Assembly (NCBI GenBank): GCA_034429975.1
Contig: DAOUFM010000076.1
Span: 197,704-261,703, forward strand
Direction of reading: 5' to 3'
DNA from: UBA6170 sp034429975
GTDB lineage: Bacteria > Chloroflexota > Anaerolineae > Anaerolineales > Anaerolineaceae
DNA length: 64,000 nucleotides
Shown: positions 52,460 through 61,497 of the stretch, one piece after another
Layout of the letters: each line of letters starts with the position of its first letter
How positions within the stretch are numbered: the stretch's first letter is position 1
Notes under the pieces: generated by a model
Seen by the model: the letters and a program-made list of their open reading frames with translations, nothing else
Told to the model about the DNA's origin: nothing
Databases searched by the model: none
Made by a program: the position numbers and the translations under genes

Positions 52460-53143
52460 TTATTGTTTTCCGAGAAGTTCATCTAATTTGGAAAATAATT
52501 CATTGGCGTAAACCAGTTGACCATTCACGCTGAAAGTAGGTGTTCCCGTGACACCAGCACTGCGTCCGAGCTTTAACCCATCCTGAACCTCTTTATTGTG
52601 CCGATTACTGGATAAACATGATTTGAAGTTATTTTCATCCAGGCCAATTGCGCTCGCAAATGCGACTAGGCGTTTATCACTGAAGTTTCCGGTATTTTCT
52701 CCGTTCCAATTTAAAAACAACATGTCATGGTAGTTCCAAAACTGACCCTGTTCGTCTGCGCACAAAGCTGCCTCAGTTGCCTGAACAGATTCTTCACCGA
52801 TAAAACTAAAAGGCACAAATTTTAGAAAGACATCTCCGGTGGCAATATATTTCGCGATAAACTCCTTCTCCATGCTTTTCCAGAACTGGTAACAAACCAC
52901 ACATTGAAAATCAGCAAATTCCTCTACAACAATCGATGCATTTGGATTTCCCATAGTCAGACCGTCTGTTTCCGGCCGGGATACTGGCTCCAATGCTTTA
53001 ATTTCTCCAACTGGCTTTAGTGATTGATAAATAATGAAAACAGAAACCAATACAGCAAAAGTAATTACAGTGATCAATATAACATTACGTTTCTTTCGAG
53101 ACTTTTGTATTCTTTTCTTCCGTAATTCATGACGCTTTCCCAT
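52460..53143 (-). CDS. DsbA-family thiol-disulfide oxidoreductase
   Basis: A 227-residue thioredoxin-fold protein anchored by an N-terminal helix (about residues 18-40) after a lysine/arginine-rich start. The active site is CVVC in FADFQCVVCYQFWKS and the cis-proline is in GVTGTPTFSVNGQLV. Such DsbA/BdbD-like proteins oxidise or isomerise disulfides outside the membrane. No DsbB or VKOR gene is adjacent. A GGAGG box stands before the ATG and a good promoter upstream. It is transcribed separately from the compact operon further upstream. Confidence 0.9.
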   Translation of the reverse strand: MGKRHELRKKRIQKSRKKRNVILITVITFAVLVSVFIIYQSLKPVGEIKALEPVSRPETDGLTMGNPNASIVVEEFADFQCVVCYQFWKSMEKEFIAKYIATGDVFLKFVPFSFIGEESVQATEAALCADEQGQFWNYHDMLFLNWNGENTGNFSDKRLVAFASAIGLDENNFKSCLSSNRHNKEVQDGLKLGRSAGVTGTPTFSVNGQLVYANELFSKLDELLGKQ

Positions 53144-53164
53144 TTATTCCTCCAGATCAATAAA

Positions 53165-53192
53165 ATTTTACGGGAAAATAAGCTTGAGTCAA
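53165..53192 (-). promoter_or_regulatory. Promoter of the DsbA-like gene
   Basis: On the minus strand TTGACT, a 16-base spacer and TAAAAT lie 21 bases before the start codon, with a GGAGG ribosome binding site in between. Confidence 0.6.
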
Positions 53193-53219
53193 TGAAGTTT
53201 GTATAGTCTCAAGGCAAGG

Positions 53220-54065
53220 TTAGAGTTTATACACAAATACCGGGTATTTCTCTTCGTTTTGAATAAATCCCATGCCCTCATAAAGCGACCGTGAGTGGCT
53301 GTTGTCATCTTGCGTATTAACCGATATATCAGTTTTGCCAACTTGGTGACAATATTCGAATAAATCATATAAGATTGCTTTTCCAATGCCTAATCCCTGA
53401 AAAGCAGGATCAACAGCCAGGCGAGCTAAATGAGCAGCATGATATGTTTCTGTCGTTATTTGATAGCCAACAATTTGATTTTGATGAATTGTTACTGTAG
53501 AATAGCCAGCTTGATTGAAAGCTTTTTTCATGGAATTTTCTGGTAATTGCCATAATGGGTCAAAACATCGCCGATCTAAAAGAGCAGTTTCATGGATGTG
53601 ATAATGTTGCAGCGGTTTTATCTCCAGTTCAATCCTTGGGTTATAAAAAGCTGGAGGATTGTCTTTCCATTCAAACACAATAATATTCTGATGGACATTA
53701 AAAGAATTATTTAATAATAGGTTAGAAAACCATTGATGGATCCCTAAGGCAGCCAGAAGATTGATATTTCCTTTCAAATATGAAACCAGATGGGGAAACA
53801 ATAATTTCCAGATCTGATCTCTGGAATACAAGGCAGAACAGGCGAATAAACGGATCCAGGCGATGTTATTTACCTCACTTGGGGCAGCAATACAGGCGAT
53901 TATTTCATTATTTTTCAAAGCCAGGTAAAAAGGTTGCGTTCCTAACCAATCCAGTGAAGGTTGCCAATCCAAATGTTGATGAACAAAAAATTCATAGGTT
54001 AGAAAATATTCCAATTTACTGCGATCATCAACATTTGCTGGACGGATATCAATTATTTCAGTCAT
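53220..54065 (-). CDS. Two-domain GNAT acetyltransferase
   Basis: A 281-residue protein of two GNAT-like halves. The C-terminal half carries the acetyl-CoA loop ARLAVDPAFQGLGIGKAILY and the closing NSHSRSLYEGMGFIQNEEK. The N-terminal half keeps only weak resemblance and may be a degenerate copy. The ATG chosen begins MTEIIDIRPA; a TTG five codons earlier is the alternative. The substrate is unknown. It is the last gene of the long minus-strand run. Confidence 0.82.
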   Translation of the reverse strand: MTEIIDIRPANVDDRSKLEYFLTYEFFVHQHLDWQPSLDWLGTQPFYLALKNNEIIACIAAPSEVNNIAWIRLFACSALYSRDQIWKLLFPHLVSYLKGNINLLAALGIHQWFSNLLLNNSFNVHQNIIVFEWKDNPPAFYNPRIELEIKPLQHYHIHETALLDRRCFDPLWQLPENSMKKAFNQAGYSTVTIHQNQIVGYQITTETYHAAHLARLAVDPAFQGLGIGKAILYDLFEYCHQVGKTDISVNTQDDNSHSRSLYEGMGFIQNEEKYPVFVYKL

Positions 54066-54083
54066 TAATCTGAATATCAACCA

Positions 54084-54614
54084 TTAATTGCCAATTTTAA
54101 AAATTATTTCGGTTAATTTCTTAATAAATTTTTCTTTCCGAGATAATTTTGGCAGTTGTTGTAACGCTGCGGACATACTTCCCAAAGCTTCAAATTGTTC
54201 ACCTTTTTGCATTTGCAGAGATGAAATCCTTTTTAAGATATAAGCTCTGGATTCCATTTCCCCTGCTTTTTTCAGGTTTTCAGCAGCTAGTTGGTAAAGA
54301 TCGAAGGCTTTTTTCTTGTCGCCTAGTTCTTCAAGTGCAGCAGCTTGATTGCCTAATGCCAATCCCGAATTCTTCCAGTCATTTTCGTTTTCAAAAATAA
54401 AATGGGTATCTTTTGCCATTTCAAAAGCTTTTTGGGCATTGCCATTCAATAGATATGCCACACTGGCGTTATTGCTGATTTCGGCTGATTTTAAAATAGA
54501 ATCATTCTCTTTCAAGATGTTAGAGATATTTTCAAATAATTGTGCGGCTTCACTATATTTTTTTTGTCGAAATAAATTTAAGCCTTTTGAAATTTCAAAA
54601 TCAACGTCTACCAT
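54084..54614 (-). CDS. TPR-like helical repeat protein
   Basis: A 176-residue soluble protein of helix-turn-helix repeats. Units such as GLNLFRQKKYSEAAQLFENI, SVAYLLNGNAQKAFEMAKDT and QAAALEELGDKKKAFDLYQL follow the TPR pattern. A basic tail (LPKLSRKEKFIKKL) ends it. It starts one base after the stop of the XRE regulator gene, so the two are translationally linked and may interact; no function is recognised. Confidence 0.75.
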   Translation of the reverse strand: MVDVDFEISKGLNLFRQKKYSEAAQLFENISNILKENDSILKSAEISNNASVAYLLNGNAQKAFEMAKDTHFIFENENDWKNSGLALGNQAAALEELGDKKKAFDLYQLAAENLKKAGEMESRAYILKRISSLQMQKGEQFEALGSMSAALQQLPKLSRKEKFIKKLTEIIFKIGN

Positions 54615-54615
54615 T

Positions 54616-55296
54616 TTATAAAGTAATCTCTAATAATCCTTCAGCTACCAATCGTAACTTTTTAACATCCAGCTCGCTCAATTTCATTACCAGATCCAGG
54701 TAAGGTGCATTAATTGGTTTGGTGATAAATTCACGAAACTCCTGAGGGAGTGCGCTCAGGTTTTTTAATTCTTCACTTTCTTTTCGCCACGCACCAATGA
54801 AGCCTTGATCATCAAAGAAATCTTCAATTCTCATATTCAAATTTTTGGCGATAATCTCGAGGACTGGAATGGGTATTTCATTTTCACCGTTTTCATATTT
54901 TGCCAATTCATCATTTTCAATTTCACATAATAGAGCCAGGTCTTCGAGACTCATTTCATTCTTTTGTCGTTGTGACTGAATATTTACGCCAATAATTTTA
55001 TTTCTGAGAATCACCAATTTTTGATACTTCTCAACCTCTTTTCCGTTATTATTATTTTGAAGAATCTGTTTTCCCCAAAAATGTTCAAATGGGATATTAA
55101 AAATGTAAGCCAGAACTTCCAATTCTGGTAGGCTGGGTGAGATACTCCCGTTTTCAAAACCGGCAATCCGATTTTCAGGAATACCTGTTTTTTCAGCCAG
55201 CTCACGGATGGAATAATCTTTACATTGACGAGCATCCATTAAGAGAATGCCGATTTTTTTATTTCTAATTTGAATGTAGAGCTTATTATTTTTCAT
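54616..55296 (-). CDS. Transcriptional regulator with two tandem XRE helix-turn-helix domains
   Basis: A 226-residue DNA-binding protein with two HTH-XRE domains. The first covers about residues 14-70 (SIRELAEKTGIPENRIAGFE), the second about 95-150 (SLEDLALLCEIENDELAKYE); they look like an internal duplication. A C-terminal region of about 75 residues follows. Such regulators may bind direct repeats as monomers. An AATATT spacer after GGAGAA marks the ribosome binding site. The gene lies 47 bases downstream of cpaF-like and directly before the TPR gene. Confidence 0.85.
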   Translation of the reverse strand: MKNNKLYIQIRNKKIGILLMDARQCKDYSIRELAEKTGIPENRIAGFENGSISPSLPELEVLAYIFNIPFEHFWGKQILQNNNNGKEVEKYQKLVILRNKIIGVNIQSQRQKNEMSLEDLALLCEIENDELAKYENGENEIPIPVLEIIAKNLNMRIEDFFDDQGFIGAWRKESEELKNLSALPQEFREFITKPINAPYLDLVMKLSELDVKKLRLVAEGLLEITL

Positions 55297-55343
55297 AATA
55301 TTTCTCCAGGTGGGTGTATTTCTAAATCATTATACCTGTCAAA

Positions 55344-56639
55344 TTATCTACGTTGGCGATTAGCAGCCATAATTTGGGCGATACTGGCACCAAACACTTC
55401 CGGACCGAGTACAAAACCATTTTGTTCCAATCGAGTAGTAAAAAATGGACGAATTCCGGTTGGTTTTAATTCCCCGATCACTTTTCCTTCAGGAGATATT
55501 CCCGTCCTCTCATATTTAAATATATCAGTCATCACAATTGTTGGACCTTCCATTCCGGCAACTTCTGTAATGGAAGTGACTTTTCGACTTCCATCACTCA
55601 ATCGCGATTGTTGTACGATTAAATCAACCGCACTGGCAATCTGCTCACGGATAACGGTAATGGGTAGGTCCATGCCTGCCATTAGACACATGGTCTCCAG
55701 GCGGGAAATGGCGTCTCTGGGGGAGTTGGCGTGCAATGTTGTAAGTGAACCATCATGACCAGTATTCATCGCCTGCAACATATCCAAGGATTCTCCTCCG
55801 CGAACTTCACCTACAACAATTCGATCCGGGCGCATGCGTAGGGAGTTTCGAACAAGGTCTCGAATGGTAACCTGGTATTTGCCTTCGACGTTGGGCGGTT
55901 TTGTCTCCATCCTAACAACATGGTCCTGTTGTAATTGTAGTTCTGCGGCATCTTCAATGGTGACAATTCGTTCATTAGAAGGAATATACCTCGAAAGAAC
56001 ATTTAATAGCGTTGTTTTTCCAGATCCAGTACCTCCTGAAATGATGACATTGAGTCTGGAAACGACACAGGCTTCCAAAAACTTAGCCATGTTCGCTGAT
56101 AATGAATCGTATTCGATGAGTTGATCTACCGATAGTCTTCCTTTTGCAAATTTTCGGATGGTGATCGTGGGACCATCAATCGTAACAGGTGGGATGACTG
56201 CATTTACCCGGGAGCCATCCGGTAACCGAGCGTCAACTGTCGGGCTGTCGGCATCAATTCTACGCCCCAAAGGTAGTATGATTTTCTCAATAATTCGGAT
56301 GACCGCATCGTCATTCTCAAATTTCACGCCCGTTTTTACCAATTTACCGTTTTTCTCAACATAAACAGAATCAGGTCCATTTACCATAACTTCACTGATC
56401 GAATCGTCTTCAATTAACGGCTGTAAAATACCAAATCCAAGGATTTCATCAACAATTTCCTTCGACAATTGCTGCTGAATCGTGGTTGGCAATTTTAAAT
56501 TTAATGATTGATAAGCCATATCGAGAGTTTTTTTTACAAATTCCTCTCGTTCTCGATAAGGCGGGCGTTTATTTTCCAGCTCTCTGGCGATAATCGTTTG
56601 AATATGAAGCTTTAGTTTTAAGAAATCGTCTGAATTCAT
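55344..56639 (-). CDS. CpaF/TadA-family secretion ATPase (orphan)
   Basis: A hexameric type II/IV secretion ATPase of the CpaF/TadA family, which powers Tad pilus assembly. The N-terminal region is followed by GFGILQPLIEDDSISEVMVN and DARLPDGSRVNAVIPPV. Walker A is ISGGTGSGKTTLLNVL and the Asp/Walker B region DRIVVGEVRGGESLDM; the histidine box is LTTLHANSPRDAISRLETM. The ATG is supported by an AAGGTGAT box; the upstream alternative overlaps the preceding gene. No tadB, tadC, prepilin or cpaB-E gene is near, so the partner apparatus is elsewhere or absent. Confidence 0.9.
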   Translation of the reverse strand: MNSDDFLKLKLHIQTIIARELENKRPPYREREEFVKKTLDMAYQSLNLKLPTTIQQQLSKEIVDEILGFGILQPLIEDDSISEVMVNGPDSVYVEKNGKLVKTGVKFENDDAVIRIIEKIILPLGRRIDADSPTVDARLPDGSRVNAVIPPVTIDGPTITIRKFAKGRLSVDQLIEYDSLSANMAKFLEACVVSRLNVIISGGTGSGKTTLLNVLSRYIPSNERIVTIEDAAELQLQQDHVVRMETKPPNVEGKYQVTIRDLVRNSLRMRPDRIVVGEVRGGESLDMLQAMNTGHDGSLTTLHANSPRDAISRLETMCLMAGMDLPITVIREQIASAVDLIVQQSRLSDGSRKVTSITEVAGMEGPTIVMTDIFKYERTGISPEGKVIGELKPTGIRPFFTTRLEQNGFVLGPEVFGASIAQIMAANRQRR

Positions 56640-56652
56640 ATAAATATCACCT

Positions 56653-56940
56653 TCAGTCGCCATTTATTTCGTTTATGGGTAATATCCATATGATTTGATT
56701 GGTGTTTAAAGCCAAGAATTTTGATTTTGTTTTAACTTGATCATGTTCATCAAAGATTTTAACGTTGGTTAAAGCAATGAAACCACTTTGAGTATTTAGC
56801 TCATCAATAAGCCGTAAGTCCATTTGAACATAAACCGTTCCGGAAATTTTTTGATGAATAGTTTGAATGATGACTTCTCTTTGTTCTTTGGTGATTTTTT
56901 GGGTAAAGATTTTCCCTTTGTCTTCGAATTCATTAAACAT
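56653..56940 (-). CDS. Small conserved protein, perhaps DUF6812-like
   Basis: A 95-residue cytosolic protein with a helical start (KEQREVIIQTIHQKISG) and a beta-rich remainder: VYVQMDLRLIDELNTQSGFI, then KFLALNTNQIIWILPINE. The pattern resembles small proteins of the DUF6812 kind seen in Chloroflexi, but this is from memory of the pattern and unsure. It lies between the response regulator and the CpaF ATPase with gaps of about 12 bases, so a shared role is likely. No function can be assigned. Confidence 0.6.
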   Translation of the reverse strand: MFNEFEDKGKIFTQKITKEQREVIIQTIHQKISGTVYVQMDLRLIDELNTQSGFIALTNVKIFDEHDQVKTKSKFLALNTNQIIWILPINEINGD

Positions 56941-56952
56941 AATTTTTCACCA

Positions 56953-57660
56953 TCAGTTCTTGCTGTCTATTGGGGGCATTAGATAACCCAAGCCGGATCT
57001 TGTGACGATGTGGGTTGGGGTATGAGGATCGATTTCAATTTTTTGTCGTAAGCGGGCAATACTAACCCAAAGTATTTCTTTATCTTGGCGGTATTGCGGT
57101 CCCCAAATCGCTGAGAGTAACTCTTCCGCTGAAAGAACTTTACCCACATTATGGGCAAATTGAATTAATAATTTGTACTCTGTAGCGGATAATAATACCG
57201 GAGTTTCTGACCGCCATACTTCTGCTCTGGCAAGATCAATTTTTAAATTTCCATGTTCAAAGTACCGATTTGCTTTTGAAGATTCTGTTGATACGGAACG
57301 TCGCAAAACAGACCGAACGCGTGCAATCAATTCCGTCGCAGAAAAAGGTTTGGCAACATAGTCATCGGCACCTAAATTGAGCCCTTTAACACGATCATGT
57401 TCTTCGGTTTTACCGGTTAACATAATGACCGGCACTTCACTAAACTGACGAATTCGCTCTAATGTTGAAAAACCATCGATTTTTGGCATCATGACATCCA
57501 AGATAACCAGATCGGGGTGTTTTTTTGAAACAAGATCAAGGCATTCTTCACCATTGGTAGCAGTTATAACTTCATAGCCTTCGGTCTGAAGGTTAATTTC
57601 TAATAGATGGCGATAAAGTTTTTCATCATCAACAACCAGAATTTTTTTACCTTTTGACAT
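56953..57660 (-). CDS. OmpR/PhoB-family response regulator
   Basis: A 235-residue two-component response regulator. The receiver domain has the acidic pair in VVDDEKLYRH, the phosphoacceptor Asp55 in LVILDVMMPKIDG, the threonine switch in VIMLTGK and the lysine in DDYVAKPFSATEL. The winged-helix domain ends TRSGLGYLMPP. Directly upstream are two histidine kinases, its probable partners. Targets are unknown. The four-gene set parB-side to CpaF lies in a single run of short gaps. Confidence 0.95.
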   Translation of the reverse strand: MSKGKKILVVDDEKLYRHLLEINLQTEGYEVITATNGEECLDLVSKKHPDLVILDVMMPKIDGFSTLERIRQFSEVPVIMLTGKTEEHDRVKGLNLGADDYVAKPFSATELIARVRSVLRRSVSTESSKANRYFEHGNLKIDLARAEVWRSETPVLLSATEYKLLIQFAHNVGKVLSAEELLSAIWGPQYRQDKEILWVSIARLRQKIEIDPHTPTHIVTRSGLGYLMPPIDSKN

Positions 57661-57674
57661 AGAACCCTCCGGGC

Positions 57675-58880
57675 TTAAGAAATATCACTATCAAGAAATG
57701 GAAGAAAAACATGAATTGTTGTTCCTTTGCCGATATTGGACGTAACATTGATAGTTCCCTGATGACCCTCGATAATTTTCTTACAAATAAACAACCCTAA
57801 TCCGGAACCGCGGGTATCTTGATTGTGAGCTTCCGATCGGTAAAAGCGATCAAAAATTCGTTCCAGGTCTTTAGACGGAATGCCTACACCTGAGTCTTTC
57901 ACGTCAATGGAGATTCCATTGGGTTCCCGAAAAACCCGCATGATTAATGGACCATTTGAAGCATATTTTGCAGCATTTGATACCAGATTGTCAAAGACTT
58001 GTTTTAATCGATGAGGATCACCTTTAATCGTGGGTAATTCCTGGCGGATATCGACCTTGATGGGTAATTCTGGATGGTGAACTTTAGCATGCGAAACAAC
58101 ATCATTTAGCAGGGCGTCAATTCTCAATAATTGAATATTCAACACAGCATTCCCTGACTGAAATTTTGAAGAGTCTAATAAATTGTCGATTAAATCTCGA
58201 AGACGATCTGTTTCTTTATCAATAATCTGTAAGAATTCATTTTGGTCTTTCGTACTCCAATTGATATCAGAGCGTAATAAAGTGGTTGTGTAACCTTTTA
58301 TAAATCCGATCGGACTTTTAAGTTCATGCGATAGTGTCGAAATAAAATCATCCTGAATTTGTAAAGTTTGAATGTGATCATTGAGCTGATGAATGATGGT
58401 TTCCCGTTCCTGTCTCAAAATCATGGATGAAATTTGAGATGACATAAATTCAGCAAATTTAATATGATCTTTTGTAAAGATTGGGGTACCAAACCGGATG
58501 ATTACAACAACGCCCAACTCTGCTTTTTTGGAGTGAAGCGGGATGCCCAGCAAGTGAGGTCTTTTAAGGCGATCTTTTTCATCATTTTTTGGTTCAGACA
58601 GGATCGTCTGATTTTTATTGACAACATCCTGAATAATACTTTCACCCCAGGCAACATCTGCTTCTTTGTTTTTCCCTCTGCCGGTTGCGCGTGCATATGC
58701 AATTTCCAGATCGGAATGGGTTTCATCAAAAATGTAAACAGCTAAATTGTCAAAAACAAAATAGGGCCGGATTTCACTGCAAATAACATCCAGCGCCTGT
58801 TTCCAATTTGAGGATTCCCAGCAGATTTTACTTAGGGTATATAAAGTATCGGTTTTAATCGGGAGAGTTGGTTCTATCAT
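57675..58880 (-). CDS. GAF-domain histidine kinase
   Basis: A 401-residue soluble sensor kinase. An N-terminal GAF domain (about residues 25-155) precedes a HisKA helix pair with His185 in FISTLSHELKSPIGFIKGY, and HATPase motifs N (VFDNLVSNAAKYAS), G1 (DSGVGIP) and G2 (GSGLGLFICKKI). No membrane helix is present, so it senses a cytoplasmic or GAF-bound cue. Four bases separate it from the upstream kinase and 14 from the response regulator. Confidence 0.93.
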   Translation of the reverse strand: MIEPTLPIKTDTLYTLSKICWESSNWKQALDVICSEIRPYFVFDNLAVYIFDETHSDLEIAYARATGRGKNKEADVAWGESIIQDVVNKNQTILSEPKNDEKDRLKRPHLLGIPLHSKKAELGVVVIIRFGTPIFTKDHIKFAEFMSSQISSMILRQERETIIHQLNDHIQTLQIQDDFISTLSHELKSPIGFIKGYTTTLLRSDINWSTKDQNEFLQIIDKETDRLRDLIDNLLDSSKFQSGNAVLNIQLLRIDALLNDVVSHAKVHHPELPIKVDIRQELPTIKGDPHRLKQVFDNLVSNAAKYASNGPLIMRVFREPNGISIDVKDSGVGIPSKDLERIFDRFYRSEAHNQDTRGSGLGLFICKKIIEGHQGTINVTSNIGKGTTIHVFLPFLDSDIS

Positions 58881-58884
58881 TTTT

Positions 58885-59904
58885 TTATTGTATCAATTTC
58901 TCCAATGAAAATTCAAATTTACTGCCTATACCAATTTGAGAATCCACAATTAGTTCGGAACTATGCGATTCAACAATCTTCTTTGCCAGTGCAAGTCCCA
59001 GGCCAACACCACCAGCTTTTCTGGTTGAAGAACTATCCAATTGATGAAAAGGCTCGAAAATTTCCTGTAAACGACCAGTAGAAATACCAATTCCATTATC
59101 TTTAATTGAAACTTGTATTTTTTCTGAATCATCTTTAATTGAAATGATGATCGAGGGATCATCTTTTGAAAACTTAATCGCGTTTTCAACCAGTTGAATA
59201 ATGACCCAGGAGATCTTCTTTTGATCAGCAAAGACAAGAGGAGCAGATCCCCGGGTTTCATTAAGAATTTCAATTTTGACCTGGGCATTTGAGTGTTTGA
59301 AACGATTTGAAATTTCATTGATAACATTGAGGAGGTCGAATTTTGTCCGGGAAATATTGATTTCTTCATGATCTGTATGGGTAAACATGATGAGATCTTC
59401 AATTAACTTTTCGAGACGATCAGCCGCCTTAACCATAATCTCTAATACTTGCATTTGATCTTGTGATAATGGTCCCAAATCATTGGCAATCATTAAATCC
59501 AGATACCCTTTTATATGCGTCAAAGGGGTTCTCAATTCATGTGAAATGTTGGATACAAAATTTGTTTTTAATTCGTTTAACTCATTTAATTTTTTAAGCG
59601 CCTTTTGTAATTCAACTGTTCTTTGTTCGACTTTCTGTTCTAAAAGCCGGTTGCTTTGTTCGAGAGCATCTCGTAATTGGATTAATTGACCTGTAATGAC
59701 CTCATCTAAAGTTTCCTGATTAATAAGGTTGAGCTCGATCAGGATTTTTCCGAGTAGCTGTTCATCTCCCGCTTTGGCTCTTTCTAGTTGTTGGTAAAGT
59801 GCTTGATTTAAATCGGAGAGAGAGATGAATTTTTTTTGTACCAGATATTCACCAATTCTAGGAATTAAAATTTCAGGGGAAATCTTCTTCTGTTGAGATG
59901 TCAT
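58885..59904 (-). CDS. Histidine kinase with MshEN/T2SSE-N-like N-terminus
   Basis: A 339-residue soluble kinase. Residues about 16-75 hold two tandem modules, IGEYLVQKKFISLSDLNQAL and LGKILIELNLINQETLDEVI, which look like the N-terminal domain of type II secretion ATPases (GspE/PilB/MshE), some of which bind c-di-GMP. A coiled coil then leads to HisKA with His122 in SNISHELRTPLTHIKGY and HATPase motifs LVENAIKFSKD, DNGIGI and GLGLALAKKI. Start: the ATG overlapping the amidohydrolase stop (ATGA). It sits three genes from the CpaF ATPase. Confidence 0.88.
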   Translation of the reverse strand: MTSQQKKISPEILIPRIGEYLVQKKFISLSDLNQALYQQLERAKAGDEQLLGKILIELNLINQETLDEVITGQLIQLRDALEQSNRLLEQKVEQRTVELQKALKKLNELNELKTNFVSNISHELRTPLTHIKGYLDLMIANDLGPLSQDQMQVLEIMVKAADRLEKLIEDLIMFTHTDHEEINISRTKFDLLNVINEISNRFKHSNAQVKIEILNETRGSAPLVFADQKKISWVIIQLVENAIKFSKDDPSIIISIKDDSEKIQVSIKDNGIGISTGRLQEIFEPFHQLDSSSTRKAGGVGLGLALAKKIVESHSSELIVDSQIGIGSKFEFSLEKLIQ

Positions 59905-61493
59905 CGAAACACTTCTCCATTCCAAACCCATTCTCCTGAAACCATTGTAGCCAGCGGGGAAAGGTGTAATAATTCGGCTGGGTCCAACAGCAATGGGTCT
60001 TTGGGAAAAACGGTAAGATCAGCATATTTTCCTGGTTCCAGGCTGCCGATTTCTGAATCCCAGTTTGCAGCGTTTGCAGGGTTAATCGTATAGGCAGATA
60101 AAATTTCAGGGAAAGTAATTTTTTCCTGGGGATACCAGCTTACCGAATTAATTTGTCCATATTTCTGCCGAGTTAACGCAGCATAGACTCCTAAAAAGGG
60201 GTTATATGACTCAACAGGAGCATCAGAGCCAAAAATTAGCTGGGTGTTGTAGCTTAACAAACTCCTAAAAGCGTAAGCAAATTTTGATCGATCGCCCCAA
60301 TGACGATCAGCAGTGTCCATATCCAGGATTAGATGTATCGGTTGCATGGATGCTACGATTTTATTATTTGCTAATTCAGCGACATCACCTGGCGAAAGAA
60401 TTTGAACATGCTCAATACGATGTTTTAAATGAGGGATTTTTTGCTGGGTTTCATATTCTCTAAGTTTTTTATATCCTGAAATGACAACGTGATTTGCTTG
60501 ATCTCCAATTGCATGAATTGCAAGGGGGAAACCATTTTGGGCAGCTTTGATACCTGTCTGGATAATTTCTTCTTCGGAAAGCATTAAAGTTCCAAAATTG
60601 TTGGGGTCATTTTCATAAGGAGAAATCATTGCGGCAGTTCGGGGGCCAAGAGCACCATCAGCGAATAGTTTCACAGCACCGAGGTGAAGATAATCTGAGC
60701 CGAAATTGGATCTTAATCCTGTCTGAAGGACGTCATCCAAACCTGCTAAATGAACTCCCTTTACCACTCTCAGCCGTAATTTCTTCTCTATATCCAACTG
60801 TTGAAGGCTGAAAAAGCAATCCGATCGATCAAAATCATGAACTGCTGTAAGACCAACTTTCCAAAGTTCCTGTTGAGTTAATTCTAGGGCTTTCAAACGA
60901 TTGATATTGCTCATTAGCGGCAAGCAATCGTCCAATAATCTTTTTGCAGTCTCGATTAATAAACCGGTAGGATTTCCCGCAGCATCTCTTTCAATTCTTC
61001 CATTTTCAGGGTCGGGTGTGTCGCGATCTATTCCAGCAAATTCTAAAGCTTTTTGATTAGCCCAGGCCGCATGCAAAGATTTGGCAGTCAGGTAGATTGG
61101 ATTTTGGCCGGGCAAGTTTTTTAGAGTATTTAAATCATCAAAGCCGCCAGCCCATGCGTTTTGATCCCATCCATGTCCGAGAATCCATTCTTCAGAATTG
61201 GAACTGCAAATTCTACTCTCTAGATGGTTATAACATTCATGAATATTTTTTGTGTCGCAATTTACTTTGGATAGGCTCTCAGCTAAATGTAATAAATGCA
61301 GGTGGGAGTCAGTCAGGCCTGGCAAAATAGATTTCCCATGTAAATCAATTACCTTCGATTTTCGATCGGATAAACTCAGAATATCAGAATTTTTTCCAAC
61401 CGCAATAATTTTATTTTCATGAATGGCAATGGCTTCAGAAAAATGTTGAAAGGGTTTTGACCCATAAATTTTCCCATTATGAAGAATTAACAT
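59901..61493 (-). CDS. Amidohydrolase, YtcJ-like
   Basis: A 530-residue metal-dependent hydrolase. The first metal ligands are in LPGLTDSHLHLLHLAESL and the family core GHGWDQNAWAGG. AVHDFDRSDCF and ADGALGPRTAAM appear in the barrel, then the distal histidine LAIHAIGDQAN and IEHVQIL, then the aspartate of FGSDAPVESYNPF. YtcJ members hydrolyse amide or formamide bonds in varied small molecules. Its place between parB and a histidine kinase is puzzling and may only reflect read-through organisation. Overlaps the kinase by four bases. Confidence 0.88.
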   Translation of the reverse strand: MLILHNGKIYGSKPFQHFSEAIAIHENKIIAVGKNSDILSLSDRKSKVIDLHGKSILPGLTDSHLHLLHLAESLSKVNCDTKNIHECYNHLESRICSSNSEEWILGHGWDQNAWAGGFDDLNTLKNLPGQNPIYLTAKSLHAAWANQKALEFAGIDRDTPDPENGRIERDAAGNPTGLLIETAKRLLDDCLPLMSNINRLKALELTQQELWKVGLTAVHDFDRSDCFFSLQQLDIEKKLRLRVVKGVHLAGLDDVLQTGLRSNFGSDYLHLGAVKLFADGALGPRTAAMISPYENDPNNFGTLMLSEEEIIQTGIKAAQNGFPLAIHAIGDQANHVVISGYKKLREYETQQKIPHLKHRIEHVQILSPGDVAELANNKIVASMQPIHLILDMDTADRHWGDRSKFAYAFRSLLSYNTQLIFGSDAPVESYNPFLGVYAALTRQKYGQINSVSWYPQEKITFPEILSAYTINPANAANWDSEIGSLEPGKYADLTVFPKDPLLLDPAELLHLSPLATMVSGEWVWNGEVFR

Positions 61494-61497
61494 TCAA

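Noticed and set aside
55270..55758. A 162-codon plus-strand ORF opposite the CpaF gene
   Set aside because: Antisense shadow of the conserved ATPase C-terminus, no coding features.
58950..59402. A 150-codon same-strand ORF inside the histidine kinase gene
   Set aside because: It is the kinase sequence in a shifted frame; the true frame carries HisKA and HATPase motifs without interruption.
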